64,000 nucleotides of DNA, from positions 129,553,669-129,617,668 of the forward strand of contig NC_057819.1 in assembly GCF_910594005.1 (NCBI RefSeq), written 5' to 3'. Source of the DNA: Cervus elaphus. Taxonomy: Eukaryota; Chordata; Mammalia; Artiodactyla; Cervidae. This document shows positions 45,540 through 58,600 of the stretch, in pieces. How positions within the stretch are numbered: the first letter of the stretch is position 1; each line of letters begins with the position of its first letter. The notes under the pieces were generated by a model. It saw only the letters and a list, made by a program, of their open reading frames with translations, did not search any database and was not told where the DNA came from. The translations under genes and the position numbers were made by a program.

Positions 45540-46640
45540 GTCGGGCGACTTCCAGGGAGTGGGTGGGACCTCCGAGCAGCTCCGGGGGCCCGGCCGGCCG
45601 CCCCGCGGCCTCCCCCAGCCCCGGGCGCCGGAGCCGCCGGGGCGCCGAGCCTTCGGCTTCAGAAAGCCCTCCCCTCACTCTCCTCTCGCCTCCACATCCG
45701 CGTCCAGGCCCACAGCGGAGGCCACAGACAGCACCGCCGCCTGTGGAAACTCCGCCCGGGCAGCGCCTCACCTCGCGAGACACAAAAATCCCAGCAAGTC
45801 CCGCAATGAGCTCCCTCAGCGCAGCCCACGCGACGCGGCCCAACTCCCCGGACTAGGCCCTGGGACAAGCCGTCTACACCACTGCCTGATGCTTCTCCGC
45901 CGTTTTTTTTTTTTTAAACTGTGACTTCACAGGGATTTAAATAAAAGACTTGTATCATATGATTATAATACGGTTTAATTTCATTTAAGCCTGGCTGGAC
46001 TATTACGCCGGCCCGTCTCGGCTGCAAAACAGGCAGAATTCCGGGCCACCTCTAACGGGGTCCTCTTTCCCAGAGGCTCCTGGTCGCTCCTCCCCACCCC
46101 CCCGAGCCCGCCTCTTCCTGTGGGCGGGGCTACCGGTCGGCGCGGCTGGGCTCGCGCCACTGCGCACTCGCGGGAGGGCGGTACCACGGCGCGGCGACAT
46201 GGGGGGGCGCGGAGCAGACGCCGGAAGTAGCGGAGGGACGGGTGCCCCCGAGGGGTACTCAGCGCCGGCCGCCTCCGCCAGAGCCGCGGCCAAAGCCAAG
46301 GCCCGAGGGGGTGGGCGTGGCGGCCGCCGGAACACGACGCCCTCCGTTCCCTCTCCTCGCGGAGCGGCGCCGCGTCGCTCGTCTCCATCGGCTGCCATGA
46401 GCGAGCGCCTCCGCCCCAGGTGTGTGCAGGGCACCCTCTTCCCCTCAGCCCCTCGCCGGGTGTTGTGTCCTGGGGTACACGGAGCCGAGGGAGGCACGAC
46501 GCTGTGTCCGACCAAGCCTGGGCCCTGCGGGTCTCCGTGTGGGTGCCTTGCCGTCCGGGCGGGGAGAGGGGAGGGATGCTCGGCTGACTGGGAACCTGGT
46601 CCCCAGGGGCGCCGAAGCGGTGACTCCTCAGGGTCCGGGG
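45540..46640. promoter_or_regulatory. CpG island, bidirectional MTNAP1/FAM104A promoter
   Basis: CpG- and GC-rich block containing the start of FAM104A (+) and the 5' end of MTNAP1 (-). It contains GC boxes ('gtgggcggggctac'), an ETS-type 'gccggaagtag' just inside FAM104A, and an NRF1-like 'cactgcgcactcgcg'. No TATA box is near either start. A minus-strand donor ('cgcgag|gtgagg') at 45,766-45,771 marks a probable first MTNAP1 UTR exon from 45,772 upward. Confidence 0.75.
46199..46419 (+). CDS. FAM104A: FAM104A exon 1 (coding)
   Basis: Residues 1-73 plus two bases, ending CCC AG|gtgtgt. It lies in the CpG island. The ATG at 46,397 gives the shorter form that begins MSERLRPR. Confidence 0.92.
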
Positions 46641-49600
46641 TCGCCCCTCGACCCCATCTTTTCTCCCCCGGCCCCCCGATCTTTCCCTGTTTGAAATGAA
46701 GTCCGGTCGGTCCCGGCGGAGAAGGGGGCCCCAAAGCTTCCCTGTCCTAAATTTAGGAAGGTGGGGGGTTGGGAGGAATGGCCGATGTTCGAGAGGAGCC
46801 TCTCGAGCGCCTGTGAGGGGACGGCGGGGCGGGGAGCCGGTCTCCCGAAGGTCGGGAAGAAGGACTGGGCTTAACTCCGCAGGACGGAAGGGTTAGGTCA
46901 GATCGAAGCCCTTATGCCCTGCTGGGCCGTCGTGGACGCAGAATGGGCGAGGGCCGAAGTGGTGACCTGTGGCTTCCCTCCTCGGCCGTAGCGTGAAGAG
47001 CAGGCAGAATTCGAAACAGTTCGGGTGCGGAGCCGTTTGACTCCGAAGGCGGGAGGTAGGGCTGTATTGCGACGCACTTTTCCTCCGAGCCAGGACCCGG
47101 GGCTTAACCTAGAGGGTGCTGAGGATTTCTTGATAAGGACTCTGGAGAGTCCGGACCAAGCCGCGATTTTTCTTTTCTTTTTTCTCATTTCTCACCTCTG
47201 TGAACAGGTTAGGGAGGAAAAAGTTGGGATTGTACCCCAGAATGGAGAAGTTGGACTGTTACTCGGAATTAGAAAAATCCCTCATCGTGGAGTTTGAACT
47301 GAAAACTATAGATCACTAAGTCCCGTCTTTTCATTCTTCTGATCGGGAAGCAGATTTAGAAAGCTCAATTGGTTTACCTGGCTCTTTCTAGGCCAATATT
47401 TTGGCCATCTGATGCAAAGAACCGACTCATTTGAAAAGACCCTGATGGAAAGATTGAAGGTGGGAGGAGCAGGGGACGACGGAGGATGAGATGGCTGGAT
47501 GACATCACCGACTTGATGGACATGAGTTTGAGTAAACTCCGGGAGTTGGTGATAGACAGGAAGGCCTGGCCGTGCTGCAGTCCTTGGGGTCACAAAGAGT
47601 CCTACACGACTGAGTGACTGAACTGAAACTTCTAGCTTCACTGTTCTCTTCATTTTTTTTTTTTTTTTCCAAAATAGTCTCAGTGAAGCTGAAGTGAATA
47701 AGAAGGGGATTGCCTTGGTAAATTATGCTGTAGGGTTTGTTTCGTCCCTCTTATGTTTTCAGTGATTTCGAATGTAATTGACAGTTTCCACAGGGACCCG
47801 GCCCTGGAGCATATTAATTCATGGGATTGAGATTCTGGAAAGCATCTTGGAAGTTCTTTAGGACAATAGTGAAAATCAGGAGTTCTCCAAACTTCTGCAT
47901 GTTGATTTGGGTCATGTGAGAGGGCCATAAAAACTTCTACTTGTATATGAAATAAGAGTGGGCTGAATTTGAAGTTAGGGGCCCAGTGTACCAACTTGCT
48001 ACTGAGATTAGTCACGAGATCCTCACGTATAGGAAGCCTGATGTAACTGCCAGTTTTTTCCTTCCCACACCCAGTCTGTACTTCCAGCAGTCCCTCCGGA
48101 TGTCTCACATATCTGAAAAAGTCTAAATATTTCTCTGAAAAACATTCCTTTTATTCAGTGCTGTACACAAATACTCTGGATGCGCTTATACTCCTAGCAG
48201 ATTCCTTTTATCTTGTTCACACAATCTCACATGGTAGCTTCTTTACTGTGAAAGAAGTCATGTGAGTTGGCAGTGCTTTCTCTGCTCCCACGTGTTTTGT
48301 AGTACAGTGGATCAGATCCAGCTGTCTTAGCATCTTCAAGTCGGTTCAGATCTATGGATCTGTTCCCACAATTTTAAGAGGAAGGGTTGGTCTATGATGG
48401 TGGATTTTCAGACAGGAGGGGTGGCTGTGGGTATGTGCGCCTGTGCTTGCTCAGTTGTGTCCAACTCTTTTCAACCCCATGGACTGTAGCCCGCCAGGCT
48501 CCTCTGTCTATGGAAGGATGTCCAGGCAAGAATGTCGGAGTAGGTGGCCATTTCCTTCTCCAGGGGATTTTCTCGACCCAGGGATCAAGCCTGCCGTCTT
48601 GCATCTTCTGCATTGGTAGGCGGGTTCTTTAGGAGCAAAGCACTGGGGAAGCCCTGTGTGGGAGGGAGGCCCCTACTCCAATTAAAACATCCATTATCTC
48701 TTTTATAAATTGAAGGATTTTTTTTTTTGGTAGGGTGAAATAGTTCTGTCATTTTTTAAATAAAGTTTGAAAACCACTAGTCTGTGTATTCTAGGATTTC
48801 TTCTGTGCTCAGTCTCTAAGAGGGGACAGGAGGGTTGGAGAGAAGTGAAGTGATGAAAAGTGATGTATTCTGCCATCCTGAGAAGTAACATGCTAAACAA
48901 TAATCTGTAACTAAATGGCTAGGGAGAATGTAATTAGTTATAGGGTGCTGCTCAAATTATAACTTGGCCTATGGCATTAATGTTAAAAGTTACAATTTGA
49001 CTGACTGTGTTGAGCATGAAGCTGTGGTTTTGCAACATATTCATGATGTTGTTGAAAGAAATGCTTCAAGGATGAATTCTGCAAAGAGCTTAGAAAAAGG
49101 AGAATGAAGAACAGGTAGGGCTCATTCTTAATCCAGAACCACCCAACGGAGAGAACTCCCAAAAGGCCAGAGAGATCCTTCTGGTACCTGGAGACATCAG
49201 CTGATTATGAGGCAGGGATATTTCATGTGACTTTCTCAGAGTTTAATTGAAATCTTCAAAACCAGCCCATCCTCTTGACATTCATCGTCTTGTCACCAGA
49301 AAGATAATAACCTTATCTCCCATTATAAATGAGGAAATTGGAAAGTTGTAGTCAGGCCCGTGAGTTTGCTAGCAGTGACTCAGCAGCCCCGGCACAATCA
49401 TCTGTTGGAACGCCGATAAAAGAGGAGTTGGGGGACCGTCACCCGAGGAGTTGGGGGACCGTCACCGTCATTGGAGGAGTTTCTCTCTGGGCGGCAGCTG
49501 GCCTTCCACCAGTGTTGGAACTGTTGTCATGTCAGGATGAGTGTAGCGATTTCTTGGTTCAACTAGCACATCCATTTAATGATTATTAAAGTCTGGTATT

Positions 49601-52600
49601 TATGTAGTTTTTAGCCTCCAGTACTTCAAGGTAAGATCTAATCCCCTGAGAGAAAGGTAAGGAGCAGGTCTTATTTTGTAAACAGCTGAGTCTTAGGATG
49701 CTGCAGTCCATGGGGTCACAAGAGTCGGACACAACTGAACTGAACTGAGGCTTAGACTGGTGCAGCCCCCTGCCGGTTGGCTAGTGCTTCCTCAGAATCA
49801 CACACCCCATGTTTATCATTCCAAGCCTAAACTGGGTCCATACTCATTGATTAATAATATTAGATGCGTTCACAAGTAAGAGAGAATTGAGCTCAGGGTG
49901 ATAAAATTTTTGCCAACGTCTAGACCTGATCAAAGCCCCTCTACTCATGTAGAATGTGTAACTGTATTGAAGATAATGTGTGTTCAAATTCAGTATTTTC
50001 CAGAAAGCTCTTTTACCCTCTAGATAGAGCAACTTGAACCCTGAAGAGTTTTCATTATAACAGCTTATGTTGCTTTGTATAAACCAGCCTCTCTCCAGCT
50101 CTGTCCAGTAGAATTTTCTGTAGCTTTTCTGTCCATGGCAAGTGTACTGGAGCGGGTTGCCATTTCCTTCTCTGGGGGCCTTCCCGACCCGGGGATTGAA
50201 CCCAAGTCTCCTGCGTCGCAGGCGGATTCTTCACTGCTGAGCCACCAGGGCAGCACAGTTCCATGCAGTTTGACTTAAAAGTATACCTCTTTTAATTTAT
50301 TTCTATTTTCTAACTGGAGTTTAGAAGTCCTAACAGCACTCAATTCTTGCATAGAAAATATACAAACTCTGTCTCCATCATACACCCCAGAATACTTGAC
50401 CGAGCAACAGGTGTGATTTTTCTTTAAACCTGGATGTTTTAAGCAACTGGTGCTGCAGTATAACGGTAACAAGCTGGTGAAGTAACTTCTCTTACAATAC
50501 CAGGTGGTGCAGCCAATCATCAAGTTAATGTGTCTGAGAGCCACCTTTGCAGTGATTGTCCAGAAAAGTAATTTGATGCATTAGAGGGCAGAGAGCTTTT
50601 GTGTTAATGTGATAATTGGGGGGAAATCAGAGATGAAAGAAAATGAAAGAATAGAGGCTACCTCCAACCTCTAATGCTCTTCCTGTGTAGCACAGTTTTT
50701 ATAAGGATTTTAAGCGTAAACAGGCAAAGGCAGCCACTCCCGTCTTAGATGTTGTCCCATGGACAGGAGTAAAATTAGAATAACTTGGAATGGTAATTTC
50801 AGGAAATGGAGGACGAGATCACCTTAATTAGGTAGAGTTGGAGAGCTTAGTCATCAATGTCTTCCTGCTCTTGTTTATTCCCAGCAAGCATTTCAAATTG
50901 TCAGGCTTCTTTTTAGAAATTAGTTGTACTAATTTAAGCTCGACTTTCCTCCTGTTATTTTACATTTTTGCTCTTCTAACTTTTTTGCCTGTTGGGATTA
51001 TCATATGACAATCTATCTCTTCAGGCAAGAGGGCAAATTAATATGTTTAAATTACAGTTTGAAGTGTGCAGAAGACCAATTTTTTCTTTTTCTCTTTGTG
51101 ATGTAATTCCAGGAAAAGGAGAAGGAATGGCAGTGAAGAAGACCACCATCTCCCCCCACAGACCAAAAGGAGCAGTAGAAATCCTGTCTTTCACGATTCT
51201 TGGGACACAGAGGTAGGAAGTGTGGTGGAGAGCACCTGCTGTTTTCATTGCTTGAGCCGCTTTTGGGTAATGAAAATTATTCTTTGAATAGGGAAAAGTG
51301 ATCTGAGTTGATTGCAGTGTTTCTGACCTTTTTTTTTTCCCCTTTCTTCTGAGTCATGGCTGTTTTGAGGATGCTACCCGCTTTCTCCACAGCAAAACAG
51401 CCTGTGTCTGCATGTAGTAATATATACACATGCCCAGAATTTGTATGTTACAGGTTTCATGGACCTCTGAAAGCCCATCTTTGAACCCTTCTTGGTATTT
51501 CAGAAGCCAACCTCTTTTCTTTCTTTTTTTTTTTTTTTAGATATATGGACCATTTTAAAAGTCTTTGTTGAATCTATTGCCATATTGTTTGTGTTTTGTG
51601 ATTTGGTTTTTTGGCCTTGAGGCATGTAGGATCTCAGCTCCCAGCCAAGGATAGAATCCACACTCCCTGCATTAGAAAGCAAAGCCCCAACCACTGGACG
51701 GGGGACGAGCCTCTGAACTGAGGTTTCCTGGGTGCCTCAGTGTCCCTCCTGTGCACTGAAACGCCTGGTCTGCAGTGAGGGAGGGAAGCCGACCGGATGC
51801 TGCTATTATTAATAAACGACGCACCTGAAGCTTTGACCCTCAACAGTTGTTGGCCTGAGAGAGAAACTCCTCACTGCAAAGGTCCCTAAGCACCGGCCTC
51901 ACCGCTTAAAGCAGAATTTCATGCCTCCCGATTCTCACAGAACCAGAATAATTTGTACTTTAGTTCTTAATAGTAGGATTTGATCTATATCCGGTCTTTA
52001 GCAGAAATCCAAAGTAACTCCCTCAAGGAGGGAAAAATCAGTAACTGTCAGGTAGGTAATCCTCATTCAAGAGCATCTGATGCACCCCAGAGCAGACTTG
52101 ATCCTTCTATGTGGAGACTGAACTTTCTGTAGCTCTTATCCCCCCTTTTAAATCCTTGTATCATTTTTTTTTCCCCTTTAGAGTAGCATAAAAGTGTTGA
52201 GCTGTTGGTTAACGTGGTAACTAGGGAATTTCACAGATGGAAGAAAACCAAAGATTAAAGGCTGCCATGAGCATCTAAGGATAAGAATTGAGTTTCCATG
52301 ATTCTTTTGAGTTAAGACTATTCATTAAAAGAGCATGTGGTGACTACTTTGATGGTATCAGTGTAAACATTTCTTTACTTGTGCCTGTGTGTCAGTCCTG
52401 CTGTATGATGTTTGCATTAGTTCAAAGGTACAGTAGATCTTTTTATTTATTTATTTATTGTATTGATCTTTTCCCCCCTGGGTCTACAGTTTTAATGCCT
52501 GAGAGCAGGAGTATAAATGGTCATTTTTTAAAAAAAACAATCATTTCTGATCCCTTATTTTGAATAAGACTCCCTAGTATTAGGTTTGGTTGTATTTTGA

Positions 52601-55600
52601 TTGCTGTTGGTAGAGAATGACCCTCACTCCCTTTCTGATACCCATGCATTGGTCTCACAGAAGAAGTTGGTGTATTGTTGTTCAACCTGTGGGTTCGTGT
52701 GTGTTGTTCTTACTTGTCCAAAGAATTTGAGTGATTAAACCACTCTGTAGTTATTAGCCAGAAGGGTGGACTGGATTGCCCTGATAATAGTTAACAGTCA
52801 GTACAGGTACTTTTCACCTGTCATGGTGACCTGGATTTGCTGGTGGGCCCTCGGTGTCGTCACGTTTACCAGCATCCGCTGCTGGTGAGTAATGTGGCCG
52901 GCCGAGCAAACCCCGGGGGTGCTGGAGCGGCAGATGGCAGGGGGTCTTTAAAACAGAGAGTTCAGTCCTGGGTGATTAAATCTACCGCTGGAGTAGGTCA
53001 TCATGTTTATAGCGTAGAAAGAGCCAGGTTAGGGACATCGGGGTGCTCGTTGGCAATTGTGTACAAAGGGGAATATAATAAGTCATTACTAGTGAATTCT
53101 TAATTTTACAATTTGCATAATAAAGTCTGCCGCTGCTGCTGCTAAGTCGCTTCAGTCGTGTCCGACTCTGTGCGACCCCATAGACGGCAGCCCACCAGGC
53201 TCTGCTGTCCCTGGGATTCTCCAGGCAGGAACACCAGAGTGGGTTGCCATTTCCTTCTCCAGTGCATGAAAGTGAAAAGTGAAAGTGAAGTCGCTCAGTC
53301 GTGTCAGACTTTTCGAGACTCTATGGACTGCAGCCTACCAGGCTCCTCCGTCCATGGGATTTTCCAGGCAAGAGTACTGGAGTGGGGTGCCGTTTCCTTC
53401 TCCAATAATAAAGTCTATTATTAGTGAAAATGGGATCTTTTAATTCTAAGCTAGGGCCAACAAGGTATATTTCTTTAAAATACTTAAGAGAAGCCATTTC
53501 CTGTGTCTTTCTTGAAATACTTAAGTTTAGAATTTTTTTTCTTGTAACATGAACAACTTTCATTTGGTTAATTTCCAAAACTCACTGTTTTCTCCTAAAT
53601 GTAATAATACTGGCAGGTACTGTGAAATAAGACATGAGGTGTTGGAATTATTTTGAACTGTGCCACAAGTTAAGTCATGCTTATCTGTAAAATGGAGATG
53701 GTACAGGCCTCTTTTTCCCTCGATTCTAGGAAGCTGAAGAATGTGAACCGACTTGCCAGATTAGTTATGTAAAGAGAAATTTTGAATCTACTTGTACATT
53801 TTCTTCCTGTCACTTTGGTGGGTGTTATGATCTCTTCTTTTTAGATGGAAAAATTGGGGCACAGAAAAATAAAGTCACTTGCCCAGAGATACATAGCTAG
53901 TACAAGGCAGGTCAGTGAGCCCCAGAATATGAGCTACCCACAGTGTGTACCGTCTCCCAGAAGACAGATCAGAAGGTCTGAGGGACTTTGCTAAATATAT
54001 GCAGGGCTGCTAGGTCCTGGACTTCTCTTGAATCATGGGAACAGAGAAGAGTATTTTTCCCACTTAATGCTCTGAAACTGTATTAGCTCAAAAGCAAGTT
54101 TAGTAAAGAAATTGGGGTTTGGTGTTCTTTTTGACTCTGATGGTCTTTGCCTTAAAGATGTTGAATATTTACTCCAGTGGCTTAGATATAATGACTTGGG
54201 AGCTTTAGGGTAGTATTTTGAAAATTGAGATATAATTTACAGATATAGGAATAAAAAAGTTTTTTGAAAGCCATTCTAGATGATGCCTGGTAGTTAAGGT
54301 CTAAGGCAGGTTCCATTTTCTGTCTGGTGAGTAAGTGAAGTGATTGGTCACTTTGTGCCTTCCCGTTGAGTCCTTTACAAAGGTAGCCCCATTCCCTGAC
54401 CTCACACAGCGACTGGATGGGTAAAAACTAGCTGAATTTAACTGATTTAGGCTGACCTTCTCTTAGGCTGGCCGTTTCGGTTTGAATTGTAGCTTTGGTT
54501 ACAGGAATGATGGCTCTTTATTTTCAGCTTGAACATCTTTCTTTACAAATTACACTGGACACTTCCACTGAGTCTGGCCTCTGGTGTGTAGGTAAATGCC
54601 TTATAAGTAGCACTGCTATCTGAGTGAATGAAAGCTGTACTGTTTTTAAATTCAAAGACTCCAACTTTAAAAAAAACTTTATTTCACTGTGCCAGGACTT
54701 AGCTGTGGCATTCAGAGTCTTAGTTGTGGTATGTGGGATCTAGTTCTCTGGTCAGGGATCGAACCAGGGCCCTCTGCATTGGGAGCACACACTCTTAGCC
54801 ACTGGACCAGCAGAGAATCCCCCCCCCCTTTTTTTTTAATACTTTTAACTCACCAAGATTGAGCTTTTAAAGATCTTTTGGATCACTGTAAAATCATAGC
54901 AGGTAGAGAATGAGAAGATGTGGAAATAAAACAGAGGTGGCTTAATTGGAACAGTCTGTCTTATTCTTGTGTTTACTAAAGGGAAAATCTTTGATGTCAT
55001 AACCCTGAAACCCCAAGGGTATTTTATTAGGAGTGTAGAGGCATGACAAAAATAGCCGAACCAGGGGGGTCTGTGCATGGCTACGATTAGGATCCCATAG
55101 GTCCTTTTGTCTTAACTGATAAGAATTAGCAGAATGTTAGATAAATTTTTTTTTTTTTTTGAACAGTGTGAATTTATATGACCCTGGGAATATTTAGCAT
55201 AGCTTTGTAGGAAGGTATTTTAAGACTTTGTTTTTGCTCATTCTTATCGTTAATCTGTCTCGGGTACTGGACAAAACTGTTTTGGCAGACTCCAGGGTGA
55301 GGAGTTAAGGTGGTGTACTTAAAACCCTGTAGCAGGGGACTTCCTTGGTGGCTCAGTGGTAAAGAATCCACCTGCCATTGCGGGTGATGAGGGTTCGGTC
55401 CCTGACCTGGGAGGATCCCACATGCCACGGAGCAACTAAGCTCATGCACCCCCGGCTCTTGAGCCTGTGCTCTGGAGCCCAGGAGCTGCAGCTACTGAAG
55501 CCCACGTGCCCTAGAGCCTGTGCTCTGCAAGAAGAGAAGCCACCGTGATGAGATGCCCTCGCACTGCAACTGGAGAGCAGACCTGCTCGCCGCAACTAGA

Positions 55601-58600
55601 GAAAAGCCTGTGCAGCAACGAAGACCCAGTACAGCCAAAAATAATAAATTTAAATTAATTTAATAAGCTGATGCTGAAGCTGAAACTCCAATACTTTGGC
55701 CACCTGATGCGAAGAGCTGACTCATTGGAAAAGACCCTGATGCTGGGAGGGATTGGGGGCAGGAGGAGAAGGGGACGACAGAGGACGAGATGGCTGGATG
55801 GCATCACCGACTCGATGCGCATGAGTTTGAGTAAACTCCAGGAGCTGGTGATGGACAGGGAGGCCTGGCGTGCTGCGATTCACGGGGTCACAAAGAGTCC
55901 GACACGACTGAGCGACTGAACTGACTGAAGAAACTATTAAAAAAAAAAACAACACAAAAACCCTGTCACAAATTAACTCTGAAATTATTAGGTTGGGGCA
56001 AAAGTAATCACAGTTTTTGCATTGTTGAAATTTGCCATTTGATATTGAAATACAGGGCTTCCTAGGTGGTGCAAGTGGTGAAGAACCCACTTGCCAGTGC
56101 AGAAGACGTAAAAGACTCCAGGTTCTATCTCTGGGTCAGGAAGACGATCCCCTGGAGGAGGGCATGGCAGCCCACTCCAGTATTCTTGCCTGGAGAATCC
56201 CATCAACAGAGGAGCCTGGCAGGCTACAGTCAGTAGGGTCACAAAGAGTTGGATACAACTGATGTGACTTAGCACACATATACATTGGAATACATTCTAA
56301 ATAAATGTGGTTATGTTATACATCATTTTAATGTGCATTTCTCGCTTTTATGTTTTTTATATGACTTAACTATTTGCTGTTTGTATTTATTTTAGACAAT
56401 AGAAACGATGTTAGACAAAAAGCAAATTCTAGCAATTTCCTTATTTGAGTTCAAAATGGTTCGTAAAGCAGTGGAGACAACTCTCAACATCAGCAGTGCA
56501 TTTGGCCCGGGAACTGTAATGAACGTATAGTACGGTGGTGGTTCAAGGAGTTTTGGAAAGGACGAGAGAGCCTGAAGATGAGGAGCGCAGTGGCCGGCCG
56601 CGGGAAATCGACAGCGGTCCGCTGAGACCATCGTGAAAGCTGATCGTCTTACGGCTACACAGGAAGTTGCCCAAGAACTCAGCGTTGATGATTCTATGGT
56701 CATTTGGCATTTGAAGCAAATTGGAAAGGTGAAAAGGCTCGCTAAGTGGGTGTCTCATGAGCTGATTGAAAATGAAAAAAATCGTAGTTTCGAAATGTCA
56801 TCATCTCTAATCCTGTGCATCAACAGTGAACCATTTCTCAATCAGATTGTGACGTGTGATGAAAGGTGGATTTTATACAACAACCGGCAACGACCAGCTT
56901 AGTGGTTAGACCGAGAAGAAGCTCCAAGACGCTTTGCAAAGCCAATCTTGCATCAGAAAAAGTGGTGGTTACTGTTGGGTGGTCTGCTGCTGATCTGATC
57001 CACTACAGCTTTCTGAATCCCAGCGAAAACATTATGTCTGGGAAGTATGCTCAGCAAATTGATGAGATGCACCAAAAACTGCAGTGCCTGCAGCTGGCAT
57101 TGGTCAACAGAAAAGGCCCAATTCTTCTCCATGACAATACCTGACCACATGTCATGCAACCAATGCTTCACAAGTTGAATGAATGGGACTAGGATGTCTT
57201 GCCTCATGTGCCGTATTCACCTGACCTCTCGCCAACCAACTGCCACTTCTTTGTGTCTTGACAACTTTTTGCAGGGAAAACTCCCACAACCAGCAGGAGG
57301 CAGAAAATGCTTTCCAGGAGCTAGTCGAATCCCGAAGCAGGGATATTTATGCAACAGGAATAAGCAAACTGATTTCTCGTTGGCAAAAATGTGTTGCTTG
57401 AAATGGTTCCTATTTTGGTTAATAAAGATGTGTTTGAGCCTAGTTATACTGATTTAAAATTCATGGTCCGAAACCATAATTACATTTGCACCGACCCAAT
57501 AACTTTTTAAAAGATCCATTCAAAATGGAGGAACACTCCTTTCAAAAGTGTTAGAAGTGTTAGTCACTCAGTTGTGTCTGACTCTTTTTGACCCCCTGAC
57601 CTGGGCCCACCAGGCTCCTCTGTGGAATTTCCCAGGCAAGAATGCTGGAGTGCGTTGCCATTTCCTTCTCCCGGGGATCTTTTCAACCCAGGGATTGAAC
57701 CTGGGTCTCCCACATTGCAGGCAGATTCCTTTATCGTCTGAACCACCAGGGAAGGCTCACTGTTCAAGTTCTTGAAATATTTGTGATGCGTTGCATCAGC
57801 TCCGAGTACGGATAGCTATCCAAGCAGTTTCATCTTGAACCTGACTGTTGCCTTGTTGAGTAATGAGGATACATACATGTTTTTAGGCAGGAACTTCAAA
57901 CAGATGATGTGGCCTAACTCTGTCTTGTAAGGAGTGACCCCTGTATTTTCTTCCCATGCATATTTAGGAAGTGGTTTTAATTGGCCTACTGAACTCATTT
58001 GGAGTCTAATGGGCCCACTGAGAGCTTACCAGACCTGGGGCTCACTCAAGTCACTGGGCACTTTGGGAGCACAGTTTTAAGTTAGAAGCCCTGGTGGACT
58101 TGGCTGGGATCACCTCTTGTAATTCGCATTCTGCAGTGGCCTTAGGGTGAACTCATTCTCACTCCAGGGATGGAGTGTGTAATACAACCAGCAAGATTTT
58201 TTTTTTTTCCTTTTCAGGCTCATGTAAATGAAAAGCACCACTGAACTGGGAGATGGATGTGAGGGGAAGCCGGGGCTTGAAGGAAAATAAAATACGATGT
58301 TGCTCTGCTTTTCTAATTAAGAGAAAGCATACAACTCTAGGTAATAAATGTACACATGTATTCCAGCTCGCTCTCTATGAAGCAGAGACTCACTAATTAA
58401 CAGTCCCGCCTGGGGGACTTTCTAAAGGTTATTAGTAGAAAGAGTCTTCAGAGTTATTTTGTTCCTACCATGGGTATAAATGGGTTCTCTCTCAAACTGA
58501 GTTCTCACTGTGGAAAGTAAAATTCAGGGCAGCCTAGCTGAGCACCAGGCGCTCTTTACCTCTGCTGTGTCATTGGAGCCGCGTGAACTAAGAAAATAAG

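Larger units (their letters stand above)
46420..51112 (+). other. FAM104A: FAM104A intron 1
   Basis: It holds BovB fragments (47,395-47,625; 49,695-49,750), Bov-tA copies (48,430-48,655; 50,110-50,262) and a short direct duplication at 49,424-49,467. No further exon was recognised. Confidence 0.6.

Noticed and set aside
45391..45924. 177-codon open frame (+) in the CpG island
   Set aside because: It overlaps the minus-strand 5' end of MTNAP1; Pro/Arg/Ser composition is typical of CpG-island noise.
56633..57457. Working transposase gene in the mariner
   Set aside because: Stops within the catalytic core (for example after HDN) and changed frames show it is dead.
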